In this document: piece by piece, positions 22,754 to 25,432 of the stretch | How positions within the stretch are numbered: the stretch's first letter is position 1 | Layout of the letters: each line of letters begins with the position of its first letter | Assembly: GCA_036514635.1 (NCBI GenBank) | Contig: DATBWU010000182.1 | Span: 1-25,432, forward strand | DNA: 25,432 bases | Origin: DASSFZ01 sp036514635 | GTDB lineage: Bacteria > Chloroflexota > Anaerolineae > Fen-1058 | Reading direction: 5' to 3' | The notes under the pieces: model-generated | What the model saw: the letters and a program-made list of their open reading frames with translations, nothing else | Database searches by the model: none | What the model was told of the DNA's origin: nothing | Position numbers and translations under genes: made by a program

Positions 22754-24478
22754 ATGCTGACTTCTCTTCCCAAGACTCCCGAGGAATTGATGCAGTGGAC
22801 GTGGCCCCCAATCGAGCCGCACTACCGCGATCTGGCGTCGCGCACCTTGACCGCCGGGAGCGTGTCCGAGTGGCTGGCCGATTGGTCGCGCCTGAGTGAG
22901 TGCGTGTCGGAGATGCAATCGCGCCTGTCGGTGGCGACGACGGTCAACACGGCCGACGTCGAAGCCGAGCGCCGCTACAACGCGTTCCTCGACACGATTT
23001 ACCCTGCCGCGCAAGCCGCCGAGCAGACGCTGAAGCAGAGGCTTCTGGATGCCGGGCTTCAGCCGGACGGCTTCGAGATGCCGTTGAAGAACATGCGCGC
23101 AGAGGCCGCGCTGTTCCGCGAGGCGAATCTGCCGCTGCTGGCCGAGGAGAAGAAACTGAGCATCGAGTACGACAAGATCATCGGCGCGCAGACGGTGATG
23201 TGGGAAGGACAGGAACTGACTCTGGTGCAGTTGCGGACTGCGCTGCTCGACCCCGATCGGCCGAAGCGCGAGCGCGCCTGGCGGCTGGGCATGCAGCGTC
23301 GCTTGGCGGATCGGGCCGCCATCGACGATCTGTGGCAGAAATTTCTCGGCCTGCGCCGGCGCATCGCCGCCCATGCAGATTTCGACGATTATCGCGCGTA
23401 TCGCTGGCAGCAAATGCTCCGGTTCGATTACACACCCGCCGACTGTCGATCATTCCATCGCGCGATCGAAGAAGTGGTCATTCCAGCCGCCGCGCGCATT
23501 CACGAGCGTCGCCGCCGCCGGCTGGGTGTGGAGACATTGCGACCGTGGGACTTGACGGACGGCTGGTGGGGCCGCCCCATCGATCCGCCCGGCCTGCCGC
23601 CGTTGAAGCCATACGGCGACGTGGCTGAGCTTCAGGTGAAGACCTCGGCCATCTTCCACTACGTCGATCCGCAGCTCGGCGCGCACTTCGACACGATGGC
23701 GCGGGAAGGGCTGCTCGATCTCGACAATCGCAAGAACAAAGCGCCGGGCGGTTACTGCGCCGAGTTCACCATCATCCGCCGCCCGTTCATCTTCATGAAC
23801 GCCGTCGGCCTGCACGAGGACGTTCAGACCTTGCTGCACGAGGGCGGGCACGCATTCCACGTTTTCGAGACGGCCGGCCTGCCGTACATCCATCAGCTCA
23901 ACGTCGGCCTGGAATTTGCCGAGGTCGCGTCGATGGGCATGGAACTCTTGGCCTCGCCGTATTTACCGGCGCGGAACGGCGGCTTTTACTTGGACGCCGA
24001 TGCCGCACGCGCCCGCGTCGAGCATCTGGAACAGGCGATTCTGTTCTGGCCGTTCATGGCGGTCGTCGATGCCTTCCAGCATTGGGTCTATGAGAATCCC
24101 GACGCCGCGCTCGACCCGGCGAATTGCGATGCGCAGTGGGCCGCGCAATGGTCGCGCTTCATGCGCGGCGTCGACTGGAGTGGGCTGGAGACAGAGAAGA
24201 TGGTGGGCTGGCAGCACAAGGGACACATCCACCAGGAGCCGTTCTACTACGTCGAATACGGCCTGGCGCAGTTGGGCGCGGCGCAGGTGTGGCGCAATGC
24301 ATTGAAGGATCAAGCGACGTCGGTCGCGCGGTATCGGCGCGCGCTGTCGCTGGGTGGAACCGTACCGCTCCCGCAACTCTACGCTGCCGCTGGCGCGAAG
24401 TTCGCCTTTGATGCAGGCACCTTGCGCGAACTCGTTTCGCTGATCGAAGAGACGATCGCCGCGCTTGATGCGGCGTAG
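22754..24478 (+). CDS. M3-family zinc metallopeptidase (oligoendopeptidase F-like)
   Basis: Cytoplasmic oligopeptidase of 574 residues. The zinc motif HEGGH (362-366, in LLHEGGHAFHVFE) and the third ligand E390 in EFAEVASMGMELL are typical of the M3 peptidases of the PepF-like group, which degrade peptides of roughly 5-20 residues. Further conserved parts are PGGYCAEF (about 331-338) just before the zinc helix and HIHQEPFYYVEYGLAQLGA near the C-terminus, which places the substrate-binding His/Tyr residues. The domain is complete; no signal peptide is present. GGAG (22743-22746) is 7 nt before ATG 22754, preferred over the in-frame TTG at 22739. It begins 24 nt after the rny stop and may share its transcript. 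Physiological substrate is unknown. Confidence 0.92.
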   Translation: MLTSLPKTPEELMQWTWPPIEPHYRDLASRTLTAGSVSEWLADWSRLSECVSEMQSRLSVATTVNTADVEAERRYNAFLDTIYPAAQAAEQTLKQRLLDAGLQPDGFEMPLKNMRAEAALFREANLPLLAEEKKLSIEYDKIIGAQTVMWEGQELTLVQLRTALLDPDRPKRERAWRLGMQRRLADRAAIDDLWQKFLGLRRRIAAHADFDDYRAYRWQQMLRFDYTPADCRSFHRAIEEVVIPAAARIHERRRRRLGVETLRPWDLTDGWWGRPIDPPGLPPLKPYGDVAELQVKTSAIFHYVDPQLGAHFDTMAREGLLDLDNRKNKAPGGYCAEFTIIRRPFIFMNAVGLHEDVQTLLHEGGHAFHVFETAGLPYIHQLNVGLEFAEVASMGMELLASPYLPARNGGFYLDADAARARVEHLEQAILFWPFMAVVDAFQHWVYENPDAALDPANCDAQWAAQWSRFMRGVDWSGLETEKMVGWQHKGHIHQEPFYYVEYGLAQLGAAQVWRNALKDQATSVARYRRALSLGGTVPLPQLYAAAGAKFAFDAGTLRELVSLIEETIAALDAA

Positions 24479-24520
24479 CACGGGACACGGACGAACACGG
24501 AACACACGGATAAAACATCC
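24479..24520. repeat. ACGGA-type repeat remnant before the PfkB gene
   Basis: CGGGACACGGACGAACACGG followed by AACACACGGAT is a degenerate short repeat (ACACGGA units), similar to GGATGAACACGG at 14243-14254. It fills the whole space between the M3 peptidase stop and the PfkB start. Confidence 0.45.
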
Positions 24521-24526
24521 CAAGAT

Positions 24527-25333
24527 GTGCTCGTCATCGGCAGCGCGTCGCTCGACGTGCTGCACCTGGGCGAGCAGACGGTGCATTCGGCGGGCGGAGC
24601 CGGGTTGTACACCGCGCTGGCAGCCCGATGCGCGGGCGCGCGCGCTGGCTTGCTCGCGCCGCGCCCCGATCCAATGCCGGAATTGTTGAGACCCGCTGCC
24701 GGGCGAATCGAGTGGTTTGGGCCGATCGTCGCGCCGGGGGAGATTTCGCGGTTAGAGATTGCGCATCACGGCGGCGGGCGGGCGACGCTGATCGATGCGG
24801 CGTGGGGCGCGGTCACATCGCTGGCCCCTGATATGCTCCCGCCCGATTTGCCCGCCGCATCGATTATGCACATTGCCGCACTGCCCACTGCCGATCAACA
24901 GATGGCCTTCCTGCAAGCGTGCCGCGAGCGCAGCGTGAGGCGCGTGTCTGTGGGAACTTACGCGCGCTTGATCGCCGCCGAGCGCGATCGTGTCCGCGCG
25001 CTGTTTGACGCAGCCGATGTGTTTTTCATGAACGAGAACGAGGCGAATCTGCTGTTCGGCGCAGGCGCTGCCGCGCGCACGCAACCCGATCGCCTGCTGT
25101 TTGTGACACAAGGCGCGCGCGGCGCGCTGGTGATTGAGGGCGAGCGGGTGACGCGCGTGCCGGGACAACCGGCAATCGAGCTCGATCCGACCGGCGCGGG
25201 CGATACCTTCTGCGGTTGTGTGCTGGCAGGGTTGGTGCGCGGCGAGGATGCTCTCACGGCGGCGCGGGCGGGTGTGGCTTTAGCGGCGGAAATGATCGGC
25301 GCGATCGGTCCGGCGCGATTATTGGCGTGCTAA
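24527..25333 (+). CDS. PfkB/ribokinase-family sugar kinase
   Basis: Predicted ATP-dependent kinase of a sugar or nucleoside, 268 residues from GTG 24527. Present are the N-terminal Rossmann strand LVIGSASLDVL, the sugar-binding glycine pair in AGGAGLYTALAA (about 22-33), NENEANLLFG (about 168-177) that usually shapes the phosphate and metal site, and the C-terminal signature DPTGAGDTFCGCVLAGL with the anion hole and catalytic Asp (GAGD). These residues suggest activity. The protein is short for the family (about 300). The frame is open upstream to the preceding stop without ATG, and no ribosome binding site is seen before the GTG, so a few N-terminal residues or the original start may have been lost to the repeat at 24479-24520. 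Substrate cannot be predicted. Confidence 0.88.
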   Translation: MLVIGSASLDVLHLGEQTVHSAGGAGLYTALAARCAGARAGLLAPRPDPMPELLRPAAGRIEWFGPIVAPGEISRLEIAHHGGGRATLIDAAWGAVTSLAPDMLPPDLPAASIMHIAALPTADQQMAFLQACRERSVRRVSVGTYARLIAAERDRVRALFDAADVFFMNENEANLLFGAGAAARTQPDRLLFVTQGARGALVIEGERVTRVPGQPAIELDPTGAGDTFCGCVLAGLVRGEDALTAARAGVALAAEMIGAIGPARLLAC

Positions 25334-25377
25334 GGAGTCGTCAAAGAATTAGTCCGCATGTCAGCCTGAGAACTCCA

Positions 25378-25395
25378 TATCGCCGGGTGGCGATA
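25378..25395. repeat. Small hairpin after the PfkB gene
   Basis: TATCGCC, loop GGGT, GGCGATA: a perfect 7-bp stem about 45 nt after the stop of the sugar kinase gene. It has no T-run. The remaining sequence to the window end (25396-25432) holds nothing recognisable. Confidence 0.4.
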
Positions 25396-25432
25396 GGCTT
25401 GAAGACAGAAACTGGCGCGGCGTGTCCGCGCG

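Noticed and set aside
21167..23413. Long open frame of 748 codons on the - strand opposite rny and the M3 peptidase
   Set aside because: It is antisense to two well-supported genes, has His/Arg/Gln/Asp-rich composition typical of the complement of GC-rich codons, and shows no domain.

Overview
This is a GC-rich bacterial chromosome segment, most likely from the Chloroflexota (Anaerolineae-like). That assignment is an inference. It rests on large Ser/Thr kinase-STAND-TPR regulators, Thr/Pro-rich lipoprotein and penicillin-binding protein tails, a recA-recX-rny cluster, and many short palindromic and heptameric repeats between and inside genes. No rRNA, tRNA, CRISPR array or complete transposase gene is visible.

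Left part, + strand (1-4451): a repeat hairpin, a good promoter and a long leader precede rho (GTG start at 435). A hairpin terminator follows. Then come two paralogous membrane-anchored LysM-LysM-M23 cell-wall endopeptidases, each with all metal and catalytic residues.

Middle part, - strand (4577-14164): a signalling block read right to left. It holds a GAF-SpoIIE phosphatase, a STAS anti-sigma-factor antagonist, a large Ser/Thr kinase-STAND ATPase-TPR protein, a MNT nucleotidyltransferase, a truncated HEPN partner fused to a kinase fragment, an SH3-SH3-CAP lipoprotein, and a second kinase-ATPase gene that is frameshifted and has probably lost its TPR region. Three copies of the same kinase N-terminus in about 6 kb point to tandem duplication and decay. 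Phosphatase plus STAS is half of a partner-switching module; the anti-sigma kinase is not in the window.

Right part: a bifunctional class A penicillin-binding protein with a consensus promoter (+), a double-GNAT acetyltransferase (-), then + strand recA, recX, rny, an M3-family metallopeptidase and a PfkB-type sugar kinase. recA and recX are separated by about 520 bp containing a structured, non-coding stretch and a strong intrinsic terminator. recX and rny are 3 nt apart.

The most notable discovery is a family of three miniature inverted-repeat elements of 120-138 bp (4470-4589, 12176-12304, 18608-18745). They share GAG-N-CTGTYTGAAAA ends, each is flanked by a perfect 3-bp TNA target duplication, and their interiors differ. 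One adds two residues to a kinase C-terminus and one sits exactly at a stop codon. Other repeat families (heptamer arrays, CCCTCAC-type palindromes, ACCRC-RAG palindromes) have entered coding sequences or mark gene ends, so repeat invasion is the main force visibly reshaping this region.
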